64,000 bases of DNA from Brenneria populi (GCF_036016195.1 NZ_JAYWTM010000004.1:434001-498000); one strand, 5' to 3'. Positions 7,891-16,801 are shown, counted from the first letter of the stretch. Numbers and translations are program-made. Notes: a model not told the origin generated them from the letters alone.

Positions 7891-8754
7891 ATGAGCCAGG
7901 CACTGCAAGACCTTCTCGCTCTCCTCAATCTGGAAAAAATTGAGGAAGGGTTATTCCGGGGACAAAGTGATGATTTAGGGCTGCGCCAGGTATTTGGCGG
8001 GCAGGTGGTAAGCCAGGCCATGTCGGCGGCCAAACAGACGGTGCCGGAAGATCGCCGCATCCACTCATTTCACAGCTACTTTCTATTACCCGGAGATAGC
8101 CGGAAAGCCATTATTTACGATGTGGAAAATCTGCGCGACGGCAATAGCTTTAGCGCCCGTCGCGTCAAGGCCGTTCAGAACGGCAAACCGATATTTTATA
8201 TGACGGCATCGTTTCAAAACCAGGAAGCGGGGTTTGAACATCAAAATGTGATGCCCGTCGTCACGCCGCCTGAAGCGCTCAGGTCAGAGCAGGACATTGC
8301 GCAGAGCATGGCGCATGCATTGCCGCCGCAATTCCGTGACAAATTTACCCGCCCTCGCCCCATTGAGTTTCGTCCCGTCAGGTTTTATAACCCGCTTAAA
8401 GGGGAAGTGGCGGAACCGCTACGCCACGTCTGGTGTCGCGCCAACGGCCCATTACCCGACGATGAACGACTCCATCAATATCTGCTTGGCTACACCTCCG
8501 ACTGCCATTTTTTGTTAACGGCACTACAACCGCACGGCGTTGGTTTTCTGGACCCCGGAATGCAAGTCGCCACCATCGATCACTCGATGTGGTTTCATCG
8601 GCCTTTCCGACTGGATGATTGGCTGCTGTACGCCGTAGAGAGCACCTCCGCGTCAGGCGCCAGAGGCTTTGTCCGCGGACAATTCTATACCCGGGAGGGC
8701 GTGCTGGTCGCATCCAGCGTGCAGGAGGGAGTAATACGTCGCTATTCCGATTAA
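7891..8754 (+). CDS. tesB: Acyl-CoA thioesterase II
   Basis: A 287-residue protein with the TesB double hot-dog fold, hydrolysing medium- and long-chain acyl-CoA to free acid and CoA in the cytoplasm. The N-terminal hot dog holds LFRGQSDDLGLRQVFGGQVV; the C-terminal one holds the catalytic residues: Asp in YTSDCHFLL, Thr in ATIDHSMWFHRPF, and Gln in SSVQEGVIR near residue 278. GAGGCCGATACC precedes the ATG. It is convergent with amtB and shares a bidirectional terminator with it. Its physiological role in E. coli is partly redundant. Confidence 0.97.
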   Translation: MSQALQDLLALLNLEKIEEGLFRGQSDDLGLRQVFGGQVVSQAMSAAKQTVPEDRRIHSFHSYFLLPGDSRKAIIYDVENLRDGNSFSARRVKAVQNGKPIFYMTASFQNQEAGFEHQNVMPVVTPPEALRSEQDIAQSMAHALPPQFRDKFTRPRPIEFRPVRFYNPLKGEVAEPLRHVWCRANGPLPDDERLHQYLLGYTSDCHFLLTALQPHGVGFLDPGMQVATIDHSMWFHRPFRLDDWLLYAVESTSASGARGFVRGQFYTREGVLVASSVQEGVIRRYSD

Positions 8755-8801
8755 TGTCGCCGAGAGCCAGGTTCAGCGCCGCCAGCGGCGGCCATAATAA
8801 A

Positions 8802-8834
8802 AAACAGGGCGCGGAGTTAACCGGCGCCCTGTTT
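8802..8834. terminator. Bidirectional terminator between tesB and amtB
   Basis: The AAACAGGGCGC/GCGCCCTGTTT inverted repeat has A and T runs on both flanks, in the convergent interval between tesB (plus) and glnK-amtB (minus). Confidence 0.85.
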
Positions 8835-8858
8835 ATCAACGAAGATTCAGATTAGCGC

Positions 8859-10151
8859 TTACTGGTTGTAAGCATTCTCGCCATGGCTGTTGACGTCCAG
8901 ACCTTCGCGTTCTTGCTCTTCCGGCACACGCAGGCCGACGACCATATCGGCAATTTTGAACGCGATGAAAGAGACCACGCCAGTCCATACGAAGCAGACG
9001 ATTACGCTGAACAGCTGTACCCAAACCTGATGGGCCATCGTTACGCCTTCCGCATAACCTACGCCGCCCAGAGACGCGGAGGTGAATACGCCGGTCAGGA
9101 TACAACCGACGATGCCGCAAACGCCATGAACGCCGAACACGTCGCACGGGTCATCAACACGTAGCCATCTTTTCAGTACGGTCACGCCCCACAGTCCGGC
9201 GATACCGGCAGCGATGCCGATGATCAGGCCGCCGCCGACGCCGACGAAACCCGCCGCAGGCGTAATCGCCACCAAACCGGCGATACAACCCGAACATGCG
9301 CCCAGCAAAGAAGGCTTGCCGCGCACCATCCACTCGCCGACGACCCAGGCCAGGATAGCGGCGGCGGTAGCGACAACCGTATTCAGGAAGGCCAGACCGG
9401 CGATTTCGTTCGCCGCCCCGGCGGAACCGGCGTTAAAACCGAACCAGCCGATGTAGAGAACCGCCGTACCGATAAAGACCATCGGCAGATTGTGCGGTTT
9501 AAGCGCCTCTTTACCGAAACCGGCGCGTTTGCCCAGCAGATAAGCGCCGACCAGGCCCGCTACCGCGGCGTTAATATGCACCACCGTACCGCCGGCGAAG
9601 TCCAGAGCGCCGTCAGCGGCCAGATAACCGCCGCCCCAGACCATGTGGGTCATCGGCAGGTAAGAGAAAGTCAGCCACAGCGCGACAAAAATCAGTACCG
9701 CGGAGAAGCGGACGCGTTCGGCAATGGCGCCGACGATCAGGCCCACGGTGATACAGGCGAAAGATGCCTGATATGCAACGTGGATATACTGATAAAACGT
9801 GCCGGTGATTGAATCGATGGCAATCCCTTTCAGCATAAAGCTGGAGAAACCGCCGAAGAAGGCGTTGCCTTCGCTAAAGGCCAGGCTATAGCCGTAGATA
9901 ACCCATAAGACGCACACCAGCGCGAAAGAGACTATCACCTGCGACAGCATGGAAAGTACGTTCTTAGAACGAATCAAACCGCCATAAAACAGCGCGATCC
10001 CGGGTATAGTCATAAAGAGTACCAACGCGGTACAAATCATAATAAAAGCGTTATCTGCTTTATCGATCGTCGGCGCCGCAGCCATAGCCCAAGACGGGAG
10101 CAATGCGGCCACACCAAGACCCAATGAGGAGACAAGTTTTTTCATTTTCAT
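8859..10151 (-). CDS. amtB: Ammonium transporter AmtB
   Basis: A 430-residue inner-membrane ammonium channel with a cleavable signal peptide (ending AMAAAP) and 11 expected membrane helices; it works as a trimer. The conserved pore twin-His residues are seen in GGTVVHINAAVAG (near 192 of the precursor) and VFGVHGVCGIVG (near 340). The C-terminal tail (VGLRVPEEQEREGLDVNSHG) is the segment that contacts GlnK. It lies 30 bases downstream of glnK, so the two form the classic glnK-amtB operon, in which GlnK plugs the channel when ammonium becomes plentiful. Confidence 0.98.
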   Translation of the reverse strand: MKMKKLVSSLGLGVAALLPSWAMAAAPTIDKADNAFIMICTALVLFMTIPGIALFYGGLIRSKNVLSMLSQVIVSFALVCVLWVIYGYSLAFSEGNAFFGGFSSFMLKGIAIDSITGTFYQYIHVAYQASFACITVGLIVGAIAERVRFSAVLIFVALWLTFSYLPMTHMVWGGGYLAADGALDFAGGTVVHINAAVAGLVGAYLLGKRAGFGKEALKPHNLPMVFIGTAVLYIGWFGFNAGSAGAANEIAGLAFLNTVVATAAAILAWVVGEWMVRGKPSLLGACSGCIAGLVAITPAAGFVGVGGGLIIGIAAGIAGLWGVTVLKRWLRVDDPCDVFGVHGVCGIVGCILTGVFTSASLGGVGYAEGVTMAHQVWVQLFSVIVCFVWTGVVSFIAFKIADMVVGLRVPEEQEREGLDVNSHGENAYNQ

Positions 10152-10181
10152 CCATCCCTATTTGCCAATCTAAGTCAGGCG

Positions 10182-10520
10182 TTAAAGTGCGGCTTCGTCG
10201 GTTTCGCCAGTACGAATACGAATAACCCTTTGTAATTCAGCGACAAAAATTTTGCCGTCACCAATTTTTCCGGTATAGGCCGCTTTACTGATTACATCAA
10301 TGACTTCATCCAGTTGATCATCCGCTATCGCGATGTCAATTTTCACTTTAGGTAAAAAGTTAACGCTATATTCCGCGCCGCGATACAGTTCAGCATGCCC
10401 TTTCTGACGTCCGAACCCTTTAACTTCAGTGACCGTCAGTCCCTGAATGCCGACGGAAGATAACGCTTCACGCACATCTTCCAGCTTGAATGGTTTTATT
10501 ACCACAGTAACCAGTTTCAT
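10182..10520 (-). CDS. glnK: Nitrogen regulatory PII protein GlnK
   Basis: A 112-residue PII signalling protein. The uridylylation site Tyr51 lies in the T-loop (GAEYSVNFLPKVKI), and the B-loop TGKIGDGKIF that binds ATP/ADP is intact. It senses 2-oxoglutarate and adenylate nucleotides and, when deuridylylated, binds and closes AmtB. It is the first gene of glnK-amtB. About 90 bases upstream is a near-perfect sigma54 promoter and further up an NtrC site, so expression should rise on nitrogen limitation. Assigned as GlnK rather than GlnB because of its linkage to amtB. Confidence 0.98.
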   Translation of the reverse strand: MKLVTVVIKPFKLEDVREALSSVGIQGLTVTEVKGFGRQKGHAELYRGAEYSVNFLPKVKIDIAIADDQLDEVIDVISKAAYTGKIGDGKIFVAELQRVIRIRTGETDEAAL

Positions 10521-10608
10521 TGATCATCCCCCTAACCGTTAAGTCCAGACTTACGCCTGCCGCTATCTCGGATTTCCATCATTTCGAATTATCTTCACGC
10601 AATGAATA

Positions 10609-10624
10609 AGCAAAGGATGTGCCA
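10609..10624 (-). promoter_or_regulatory. Sigma54 promoter of glnK-amtB
   Basis: On the minus strand TGGCAC-N5-TTGCT matches the -24/-12 consensus exactly. Transcription should start about 12 bases beyond, leaving a leader of roughly 80 bases to glnK. Confidence 0.9.
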
Positions 10625-10730
10625 TAAATGATTTATCTGACGGATATCAGTCAGGAGAACGCGGTTAAGGTCCGTTAACGGCGGACAATCCGCCATCGGG
10701 GAAAGGAAAGCTAAAAAAGCGGGGCAGCGA

Positions 10731-10749
10731 GCGCACCACACTGGTGCGC
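10731..10749. promoter_or_regulatory. NtrC (GlnG) binding site
   Basis: GCGCACCA-N3-TGGTGCGC is a perfect dyad close to the NtrC consensus (TGCACCA-type half sites), about 110 bases upstream of the sigma54 element, a usual enhancer distance. A further half-site TTGGTGCAT lies at 10761-10769. The 324-base glnK-mdlB interval is otherwise empty. Confidence 0.8.
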
Positions 10750-10844
10750 GTCGGGTAAATTTGGTGCATGAGAGCTAAAAACAGAATGAATATGCTTAGT
10801 GATGGTGCGAAGCAACCCATCGTCATCCGCTGTCGACGCGTCCG

Positions 10845-12626
10845 TTACGACACGGTGGCCGACTCAGGCGTTTCCGCCGCCGCCAGCTCTTCCCCCGCCA
10901 GCTGCAACTGGTACATCTGATAATAACGCCCCTGGCGACGCAGCAGCTGCCCGTGGGTGCCCTGCTCAACGGCCTGTCCATGATGAAGCACCATAATTGT
11001 GTCGGCCTCGACAATTGTCGACAGGCGATGGGCAATAACGATTAACGTCGTTCGATCCCGAATAATATTCAGCGCCTTTTGCACCGCCTGTTCGGTGCCG
11101 GAGTCAATGTTCGCCGTCGCTTCATCCAGTATCAGAATCTTTGGCGTTTGCACCAATACCCGGGCAATCGCCAACAGCTGTTTCTGCCCTGTCGATAGAT
11201 TGTTCCCCTGCTCTCCTATCGGGGTATGCAACCCATCGGGAAACGCGCGCACCAGCGCAGAGAGCTGAACAATATCAAGCACGCGCCACACCTCGTCCTC
11301 GCTGATATCGCGCCCCAGCGTGACGTTGGTATACATCGATTCGGCCAATACCACGGGGTCCTGCTGCACCATGGCTACATTCTGGCGCAACGCCCGGTGC
11401 GACAGCGTTTGCAGCGGGCGGCCGTCCAACCGGATCTCACCCGCGTCAGGACGGTAATATCCCATCAACAGGTTAGCCAAGGTACTCTTGCCGCTGCCGG
11501 TATGACCGACCAGCGCCACAAAACCCCGCTCCGGCACGGCCAGCGAGATATGCTGCAGAACCTTTTTTCCCGAACCATAAGAGAAAGAGACATCGTCAAT
11601 CTCGACACGTCCGTGAGCGAGCGCTCGCTCATCGGCGCCATACCCCTGCTGCGCGCCATCCATCAGTTCAAAAATGCGTTCACCGGCGACGACGGCCTGC
11701 TGCAGCATGGATTGCTGCGTCGTCATCTCAATCAGCGGTTCATTCAAACGCCCAAGGTAATTAATAAACGCGTAAAGCACCCCGACGCCGACCGAACCGA
11801 CGGAGCTGAAGCCGAATTGCATCAGCAACCCGCACAGCACCAGCGCCGAAAACAGGCTGAGCAACGGGCGCAAGAGAAAGCCATCGAGACGCAGCGTTTC
11901 CATCCGCGCCCGATAATGCGCCCAGCTGGCGCCGCTCAGCCGCTCGCCGAACCGGGCCTGCTGACGGAATTGCTGGATCACGCCCATGCCGTTGATAATT
12001 TCATTAAAACCGTCGTTAATGTCCGCCAGATACCCCCGCATCCGGCGCACGATCGGCGTGCTGTAACGCTGATAAACCAGCATGACGATTAACACCGCGG
12101 GGAAAATAGTCAGCGCGACCAGCGCCATCCGCCAATCAAGGCTGAACATCGCCACCAGCATGGCGCCAATCAACGCGGCGCTGCGCAATGCGGTCGACAC
12201 TACCATGACATACAGATCCTTCACCACTTCCGTGTCGTTGGTTACGCGCGAGATCAACTGCCCTACCGGCTGGGTGTCAAAGGTACTGAGCGGCTGCCGC
12301 AGCGCGGCGTCCATCACGTCAATGCGCAACTGCTGCACCACGCCGACCGCCACCCGATTAAACAACAACGCCTGAAGATAGTGCAGCATCGCCGCCAAAA
12401 TCTGTAACAGCAGATAGGCGGCGGCTAACCCCGCCGCCAAAGCCAGGGGAAACTCCCCTTTCGCAACCAGATCATCAAGAAAGTAGCTGACCAGAACGGG
12501 GCCGGAAACTTCGGCCGCTGCGGCTATCCATAGCATCAGGACGCCCTGCGTCAATGGCTTTCGCCACGGCGAGGCATAGGACAGCAGGCGCTTTAATGTG
12601 GGCCAAAGCTGTTTAGGGTTATTCAT
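10845..12626 (-). CDS. mdlB: ABC exporter half-transporter MdlB
   Basis: A 593-residue multidrug-type ABC protein: an N-terminal six-helix membrane domain and a C-terminal ATPase with Walker A GHTGSGKST, signature LSTGQKQLLAIARVL and Walker B ILILDEATANID. The ATG at 12626 (MNNPKQLWPT) is chosen over the upstream in-frame ATG at 12656. It overlaps the mdlA stop by eight bases, has GAGGGGG at the right distance, and matches the E. coli start. It should form a heterodimer with MdlA. The substrate is not settled. Confidence 0.95.
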   Translation of the reverse strand: MNNPKQLWPTLKRLLSYASPWRKPLTQGVLMLWIAAAAEVSGPVLVSYFLDDLVAKGEFPLALAAGLAAAYLLLQILAAMLHYLQALLFNRVAVGVVQQLRIDVMDAALRQPLSTFDTQPVGQLISRVTNDTEVVKDLYVMVVSTALRSAALIGAMLVAMFSLDWRMALVALTIFPAVLIVMLVYQRYSTPIVRRMRGYLADINDGFNEIINGMGVIQQFRQQARFGERLSGASWAHYRARMETLRLDGFLLRPLLSLFSALVLCGLLMQFGFSSVGSVGVGVLYAFINYLGRLNEPLIEMTTQQSMLQQAVVAGERIFELMDGAQQGYGADERALAHGRVEIDDVSFSYGSGKKVLQHISLAVPERGFVALVGHTGSGKSTLANLLMGYYRPDAGEIRLDGRPLQTLSHRALRQNVAMVQQDPVVLAESMYTNVTLGRDISEDEVWRVLDIVQLSALVRAFPDGLHTPIGEQGNNLSTGQKQLLAIARVLVQTPKILILDEATANIDSGTEQAVQKALNIIRDRTTLIVIAHRLSTIVEADTIMVLHHGQAVEQGTHGQLLRRQGRYYQMYQLQLAGEELAAAETPESATVS

Positions 12627-14388
12627 CCGCGTCCCCCTCGGCCGGCGGCGCGTCATCCAGCGCGGCTTCTAATTGTTGATAGCGATACATATCCCGATAC
12701 CAGCCGGATTGGGCGACAAGCTCCCGATGATCGCCCCGCTGTACCGCGCGCCCACGCTGCAGTACCAAAATCTCGTTCGCTTCCGTCAGGGCAGAGAGGC
12801 GATGGGCGCTGATAATCAGCGTTCGCCGCTCCCCCCACTGCTTAAGATTTTGCAGGATATGGTGTTCCGTCCGACCGTCAACGGCGGATAATGCGTCATC
12901 CAGAATCAAAATCTCAGCTTCCAACAATAACGCGCGCGCGATGGCGATCCGCTGTTTCTGACCACCGGACAACATAACGCCGCGCTCCCCGACTTCGGTA
13001 TCGTAGCCTTGCGGAAGCCGCAAAATATCATCATGCACGCAGGCAAGGCGCGCCGCACCTTCAATCTGCCGCCGGGTCGCATCCGGTCGTCCCAGAGAGA
13101 TATTGTTTGCGACCGTATCGGAAAAGAGGAAAGGAGTTTGCCCCACGACGGCAAAGCGATGGCGCAACTCATCCAGACGAATAGCGGGTAAAGGGAGATC
13201 GTGGTAGCGAATATCGCCCGAATGAATATCAAAATGGCGCAGCAGCAGCGCCAGTAGCGTACTTTTGCCCGACCCCGTCGGGCCGCACAGCCCCAGCATT
13301 TGCCCAGGCTGCAGCGTAAAATGCACCTCTTTTAACGCACAGCCGGCGCTTTCGGGGTAATGAAACTGATGAATATTGACGGCCAGCGCGCCGCGTCCGT
13401 CAGGCAAGGACAGCGTGCCGTCGGTAACGACCGTCTGTTCCGCCATCAGCTGACGGATCCGGCTGTATGCCGCGCTTCCGCGCTCGACGATATTGAACAT
13501 CCATGCCAACGCCAGCATCGGCCATATCATCAGGCCAAGGTACATAACAAAACTGGTTAACATGCCCAGCGTCAGCGAGCCATGAACCACCATCCAACTG
13601 CCCCAGCCGATGGCCAGAAGATGCGACAGCCCGATAGCGATATAGATTGTGGGATTGAAGCGCGCATCGACCCGCGCGACATACATGTTTTTAACGCCGG
13701 CCTCCTCCGCGACCTGAGCAAACCGCGCTGATTGATAATCCTCCAGGCCGAACGATTTAATCATGCGAATGCTGGTCAAACTCTCCTGCGCCTGATCGTT
13801 AAGCGAGGAGAATGCCGCCTGGGCCGATTTAAAGCGATGATGCAGTTGGGTGCCGTAATGTTTGATGATCAGCGCCATAATCGGCATCGGCAACAGCGCC
13901 AGCAGCGTCAGCTGCCAGCTAATCTGGGTACACATAATGACCAGCACGGCGCACCCCATGACCATGGAGTCGACCAGCGTTAAAACCCCTTCGCCGGCGG
14001 CGAACACCACCCGGTCAACGTCATTGGTGGCAAGCGCCATCAAGTCGCCCGTGCGATGACGTAAATAAAAGGCAGGATGCTGCCGGCTGAGCTGACGGTA
14101 AAAATCCTCACGCAGCTCCACCGCCAGTTGATAAGACGCGCCAAACAGCAATACGCGCCACACGCACCGCAATAGATAAACCATCACGGCGGTAAGCAAC
14201 ATAAGGCCGACCCACTGCATGACCTTGGCCGTTGTCATATTGTGCTGCGTCACGCCATCCACCACCACCCCGACCAGTTTGGGCGGCAATAGCTGCAGTA
14301 TGGCAATGACAATCAACAAAAACACCGCGCCTACATAGCGCCGCCATTCCCGGCGAAAATACCAGCTTAGTTGAGCAAATAGTCTCAC
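12619..14388 (-). CDS. mdlA: ABC exporter half-transporter MdlA
   Basis: A half-size ABC exporter of 589 residues from the GTG at 14388 (MRLFAQLSWYFRREWRRY), the start that aligns with E. coli MdlA. The frame stays open upstream to 14484, with an in-frame ATG at 14421 as an alternative. The membrane domain is followed by an ATPase with Walker A GPTGSGKST, signature MLSGGQKQRIAIARALL and Walker B ILILDDALSAVDG. The Walker B of MdlA ends in Asp rather than Glu (LDDALS), which usually marks a degenerate ATP site in heterodimeric exporters. mdlB overlaps its end, so translation is likely coupled. Confidence 0.93.
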   Translation of the reverse strand: MRLFAQLSWYFRREWRRYVGAVFLLIVIAILQLLPPKLVGVVVDGVTQHNMTTAKVMQWVGLMLLTAVMVYLLRCVWRVLLFGASYQLAVELREDFYRQLSRQHPAFYLRHRTGDLMALATNDVDRVVFAAGEGVLTLVDSMVMGCAVLVIMCTQISWQLTLLALLPMPIMALIIKHYGTQLHHRFKSAQAAFSSLNDQAQESLTSIRMIKSFGLEDYQSARFAQVAEEAGVKNMYVARVDARFNPTIYIAIGLSHLLAIGWGSWMVVHGSLTLGMLTSFVMYLGLMIWPMLALAWMFNIVERGSAAYSRIRQLMAEQTVVTDGTLSLPDGRGALAVNIHQFHYPESAGCALKEVHFTLQPGQMLGLCGPTGSGKSTLLALLLRHFDIHSGDIRYHDLPLPAIRLDELRHRFAVVGQTPFLFSDTVANNISLGRPDATRRQIEGAARLACVHDDILRLPQGYDTEVGERGVMLSGGQKQRIAIARALLLEAEILILDDALSAVDGRTEHHILQNLKQWGERRTLIISAHRLSALTEANEILVLQRGRAVQRGDHRELVAQSGWYRDMYRYQQLEAALDDAPPAEGDADE

Positions 14389-14458
14389 GCAGTTTTGCTT
14401 CCAATGTTCAAGGGCGGGCATAAACCCGGAAAATGATGATACGGAACGCGATGGCCGA

Positions 14459-14608
14459 TAAGTTATATCCCTTTCATATTTCAAACTGCGGATGCGCTGG
14501 CTCCGTCACTCGCCCATCGATGAAGCTCGCCCCGTTGGGGCTGCCGCAAGCGCCGTGCAAAAACGCATTTAGCGTTTTTATCCTGCTGCTCGAATTATTT
14601 GGGGTAAA
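14459..14608. repeat. Composite ERIC-like element overlapping the decR 3' end
   Basis: About 150 bp. The left end (TTATATCCCTTTCATATTTC) and right end (CTCGAATTATTTGGGGTAAA) resemble inverted ERIC termini. The centre has the hairpin AAAAACGC-ATTTA-GCGTTTTT (14559-14579) and a GC-rich module seen in other copies. The right end covers the last codons and stop of decR. It lies between mdlA and decR, both minus strand. Confidence 0.7.
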
Positions 14609-15065
14609 GCGATAACGGCAATGCCGTCGTGTACTTGATGCGCTCCATGGCAAAGCTGGATGTCACATCCACCAGACCGGGGATGCCGTTCACCAGCCGC
14701 TTATAAAAATCATCATAGCTTTTCATATCGGCGACCTGCACCTGCATCAGATAATCATACTCTCCAGCCATGCGATAGAAAGATAATACTTCAGGCATTT
14801 CCGACACGACGCTGGTGAACGTTTGATACCAGACGCTGTTATGTTGCTGGGTTTTCAACAGTACAAACGCCGTTAATCCCAATCCCAGCCGTTCATTATC
14901 CAGCAACGCGACCCGCGCCCGGATGTAGCCCGCCTCCTCCAGACGCTTCAATCTTTTCCAGCAGGGCGTCGACGTCAGATTCACCGAATCAGCCAGCGTC
15001 TGCAGTGAAAGCGTGCAGTCCTGTTGCAATAAACTCAATAGGGTACGATCTATCTTATCTAACAT
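14595..15065 (-). CDS. decR: Lrp/AsnC-family regulator DecR (YbaO)
   Basis: A 156-residue regulator: an N-terminal winged helix-turn-helix (MLDKIDRTLLSLLQQDCTLS, recognition region around TSTPCWKRLKRLEEAG) and a C-terminal RAM ligand domain (GEYDYLMQVQVADMKSYDDF). E. coli DecR responds to cysteine and activates cysteine detoxification. The ATG at 15065 is chosen over 15095 because it matches the family start and has GGAACGG before it. The final residues YPK and the stop codon come from the terminus of an ERIC-like repeat, making the tail slightly longer than in E. coli. The known target genes are not in this window. Confidence 0.92.
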   Translation of the reverse strand: MLDKIDRTLLSLLQQDCTLSLQTLADSVNLTSTPCWKRLKRLEEAGYIRARVALLDNERLGLGLTAFVLLKTQQHNSVWYQTFTSVVSEMPEVLSFYRMAGEYDYLMQVQVADMKSYDDFYKRLVNGIPGLVDVTSSFAMERIKYTTALPLSLYPK

Positions 15066-15405
15066 AGTGCCGTTCCATAGGAAATTTTTCTCCAATTTCC
15101 CCGCATTACAGATAAAAAGGCAACTTATTTCGGCGGCGGGTTAATCGAACGCCGCCATTGCGGCCTACAGCAACCGACATCATAACAAATCCGCCGGATG
15201 CAGACTTGCCCCCTGAGTCCTGAGTCGCGGCTCTGGAGAGTCTTCGCGGAATAGCGCGCGAAGAGTATAAGCAGGCCGATAGGCCTGCCGCCGACAGCGA
15301 TAACGGCGGCCCGCTGAATGACAACGATTTTTCAGGTAACATATCGGTTTTATGCCCCAACACACTGTCCCGTTTAGGTTCCAATTGCATTAAGGTGAAT
15401 GAAAA
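15066..15405. other. decR-queC divergent interval with stem-loops
   Basis: 340 bases without a supported gene. It must hold both divergent promoters, but none is clear. Two neighbouring hairpins are visible: CTTCGCG/CGCGCGAAG near 15241-15263 and GCAGGCC-GATA-GGCCTGC at 15271-15288. No preQ1 riboswitch could be recognised before queC. Confidence 0.4.
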
Positions 15406-16101
15406 ATGAAGCGCGCGGTCGTCGTTTTTAGCGGTGGACAAGATTCCACCACCTGTCTGATCCAGGCTGTGAAGCACTATGATGAAGTTCACTGTATCAC
15501 CTTCGATTACGGGCAGCGTCACCGTGCGGAAATCGATATAGCCCGAACGCTCTCGCAGCAACTCGGCGCAGCGGCGCATAAGGTTCTGGATGTCGGTTTA
15601 TTGAATGAACTTGCCGCCAGCAGTCTGACGCGCGACAACATTCCCGTTCCTGACTATGACGGCGATGCGCAAGGGCTGCCCAGCACCTTTGTCCCTGGCC
15701 GAAATATTCTTTTCCTGACGCTGGCGTCTATCTATGCCTACCAGGTTGGCGCGCAGGCCGTGATTACCGGCGTCTGCGAAACCGACTTCTCCGGTTATCC
15801 GGACTGTCGAGACGAATTCGTCAAGGCTTTGAATCAGGCTGTCATTCTGGGCACGGCCCGCGACATTCATTTTGTTACCCCCTTGATGTGGCTAAACAAG
15901 GCGGAAACCTGGGCGCTGGCGGACTACTATCAGCAGTTGGACACCGTTCGTTATCACACCCTAACCTGTTACAACGGCATTAAAGGCGATGGATGCGGCC
16001 ATTGCGCCGCCTGTCACCTGCGGGCCAACGGCTTGCAGGCGTATCAGCGCGACCCGGCCGGCGTCATGACGGCGCTAAAGCGGAAAACCGGTCTGCAATA
16101 A
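15406..16101 (+). CDS. queC: 7-cyano-7-deazaguanine synthase QueC
   Basis: A 231-residue ATP-dependent enzyme converting 7-carboxy-7-deazaguanine to preQ0, a step toward queuosine in tRNA. The PP-loop motif SGGQDSTT is at residues 9-16. A zinc site of four cysteines lies near the C-terminus (CYNGIKGDGCGHCAAC). AAGGTGAATGAAAA precedes the ATG. The later queuosine genes queA and tgt are about 36 kb away in the same window, so the pathway is split. In E. coli fadM, cof and ybaE are near queC; none is present here. Confidence 0.97.
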   Translation: MKRAVVVFSGGQDSTTCLIQAVKHYDEVHCITFDYGQRHRAEIDIARTLSQQLGAAAHKVLDVGLLNELAASSLTRDNIPVPDYDGDAQGLPSTFVPGRNILFLTLASIYAYQVGAQAVITGVCETDFSGYPDCRDEFVKALNQAVILGTARDIHFVTPLMWLNKAETWALADYYQQLDTVRYHTLTCYNGIKGDGCGHCAACHLRANGLQAYQRDPAGVMTALKRKTGLQ

Positions 16102-16141
16102 TCACTCGCGGCAGTGAAAAGCAGGCAAGACCCATACCCTT

Positions 16142-16207
16142 TATACTCGTCATTCTCCAGACCGCAGCCACGTTGGCTCTGCGGCGGTTCGAATTATTTA
16201 GAGTATA
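16142..16207. repeat. 66-bp ERIC deletion derivative (mini-ERIC)
   Basis: TATACTC...GAGTATA ends enclose inverted-repeat arms (TCGTCAT near the left, TTCGAATTATTTA at the right). It has the same length as copies at 27369 and 54007. It lies just after queC. Confidence 0.75.
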
Positions 16208-16241
16208 CGGCCTGCCTGTAACGCTATTCATCCCTGCCAGA

Positions 16242-16310
16242 CGTCAAGTTGCATATGCGCTGGCTTTGTTACTCGCCCCATCCGCGGGGCTCGCCCCGCT
16301 GGGGACGGAG
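16242..16310. repeat. Truncated composite ERIC-like element
   Basis: TCAAGTTGCATATGCGCTGG followed by CTTTGTTACTCGCCCC and a GCGGGGCTCGCCCCG stem is the reverse complement of the right half of the element at 36470-36610. The outer terminus is missing. Confidence 0.6.
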
Positions 16311-16357
16311 CCGGTAGGAGAACGGGCGGCCGGCGAGACTGCCGTCGGCGCAGCGCA

Positions 16358-16720
16358 TCACAGTTTCAAACGCGACAGATTACGTTCAACCAGAGCGGCG
16401 CCTATTCCCGGCACCTCCTGCAGCTGCTCTATGTGCGTAAAAGGGCCGTTTTGCTCGCGGTAACTGACGATCGCCTCCGCCTTTTTCAGACCGACGCCGT
16501 TCATCGCCTGCGCCAGTTCCTGCGCGGTTGCGGTGTTAATACTTACCTCGTCTTCGTCGGCGGCGGAAAGCGGCGCCTTTTCCGCCTTCGGCGAAGCCGG
16601 CTCGGACCTTACCACGCCGTCCGCTTTTTCGGCTTTTGACGCCGCCTGCGCCAGAAATGGCGCCCCGGACAACCCCATCCCGAGAATCAGGCAAAGCGTC
16701 TTTATTCCTGACTTTTTCAT
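16358..16720 (-). CDS. ybaV: ComEA-like helix-hairpin-helix protein YbaV
   Basis: A 120-residue exported protein: signal peptide (MKKSGIKTLCLILGMGLSG, cleavage near AQAAS), a charged linker rich in Ala, Glu and Lys, then a C-terminal helix-hairpin-helix pair (INTATAQELAQAMNGVGLKK and VPGIGAALVERN). This is the ComEA DNA-binding fold; in naturally competent bacteria ComEA pulls DNA through the periplasm. In enterobacteria YbaV has no firmly established role. It lies downstream of ppiD on the same strand, as in E. coli, with a terminator between. Confidence 0.92.
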   Translation of the reverse strand: MKKSGIKTLCLILGMGLSGAPFLAQAASKAEKADGVVRSEPASPKAEKAPLSAADEDEVSINTATAQELAQAMNGVGLKKAEAIVSYREQNGPFTHIEQLQEVPGIGAALVERNLSRLKL

Positions 16721-16801
16721 GCTGTGTCCTCCATGTGTTTGACAGCACGACCACCTTGCCGCAGGTCCGATTTCACCGCAAACCGCTTTCTCTGAATGTG
16801 G

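Noticed and set aside
11226..12092. 288-codon plus-strand frame opposite mdlB
   Set aside because: Shadow of the MdlB reading frame; Arg/His/Gln-rich with no family features.
12627..12656. Longer MdlB start at 12656
   Set aside because: The ATG at 12626 has a better ribosome site, the usual overlap with the mdlA stop, and the family N-terminus.
15096..15405. preQ1 riboswitch before queC
   Set aside because: No compact pseudoknot-like pattern with the conserved C-rich loop and A-rich tail was found near the start.
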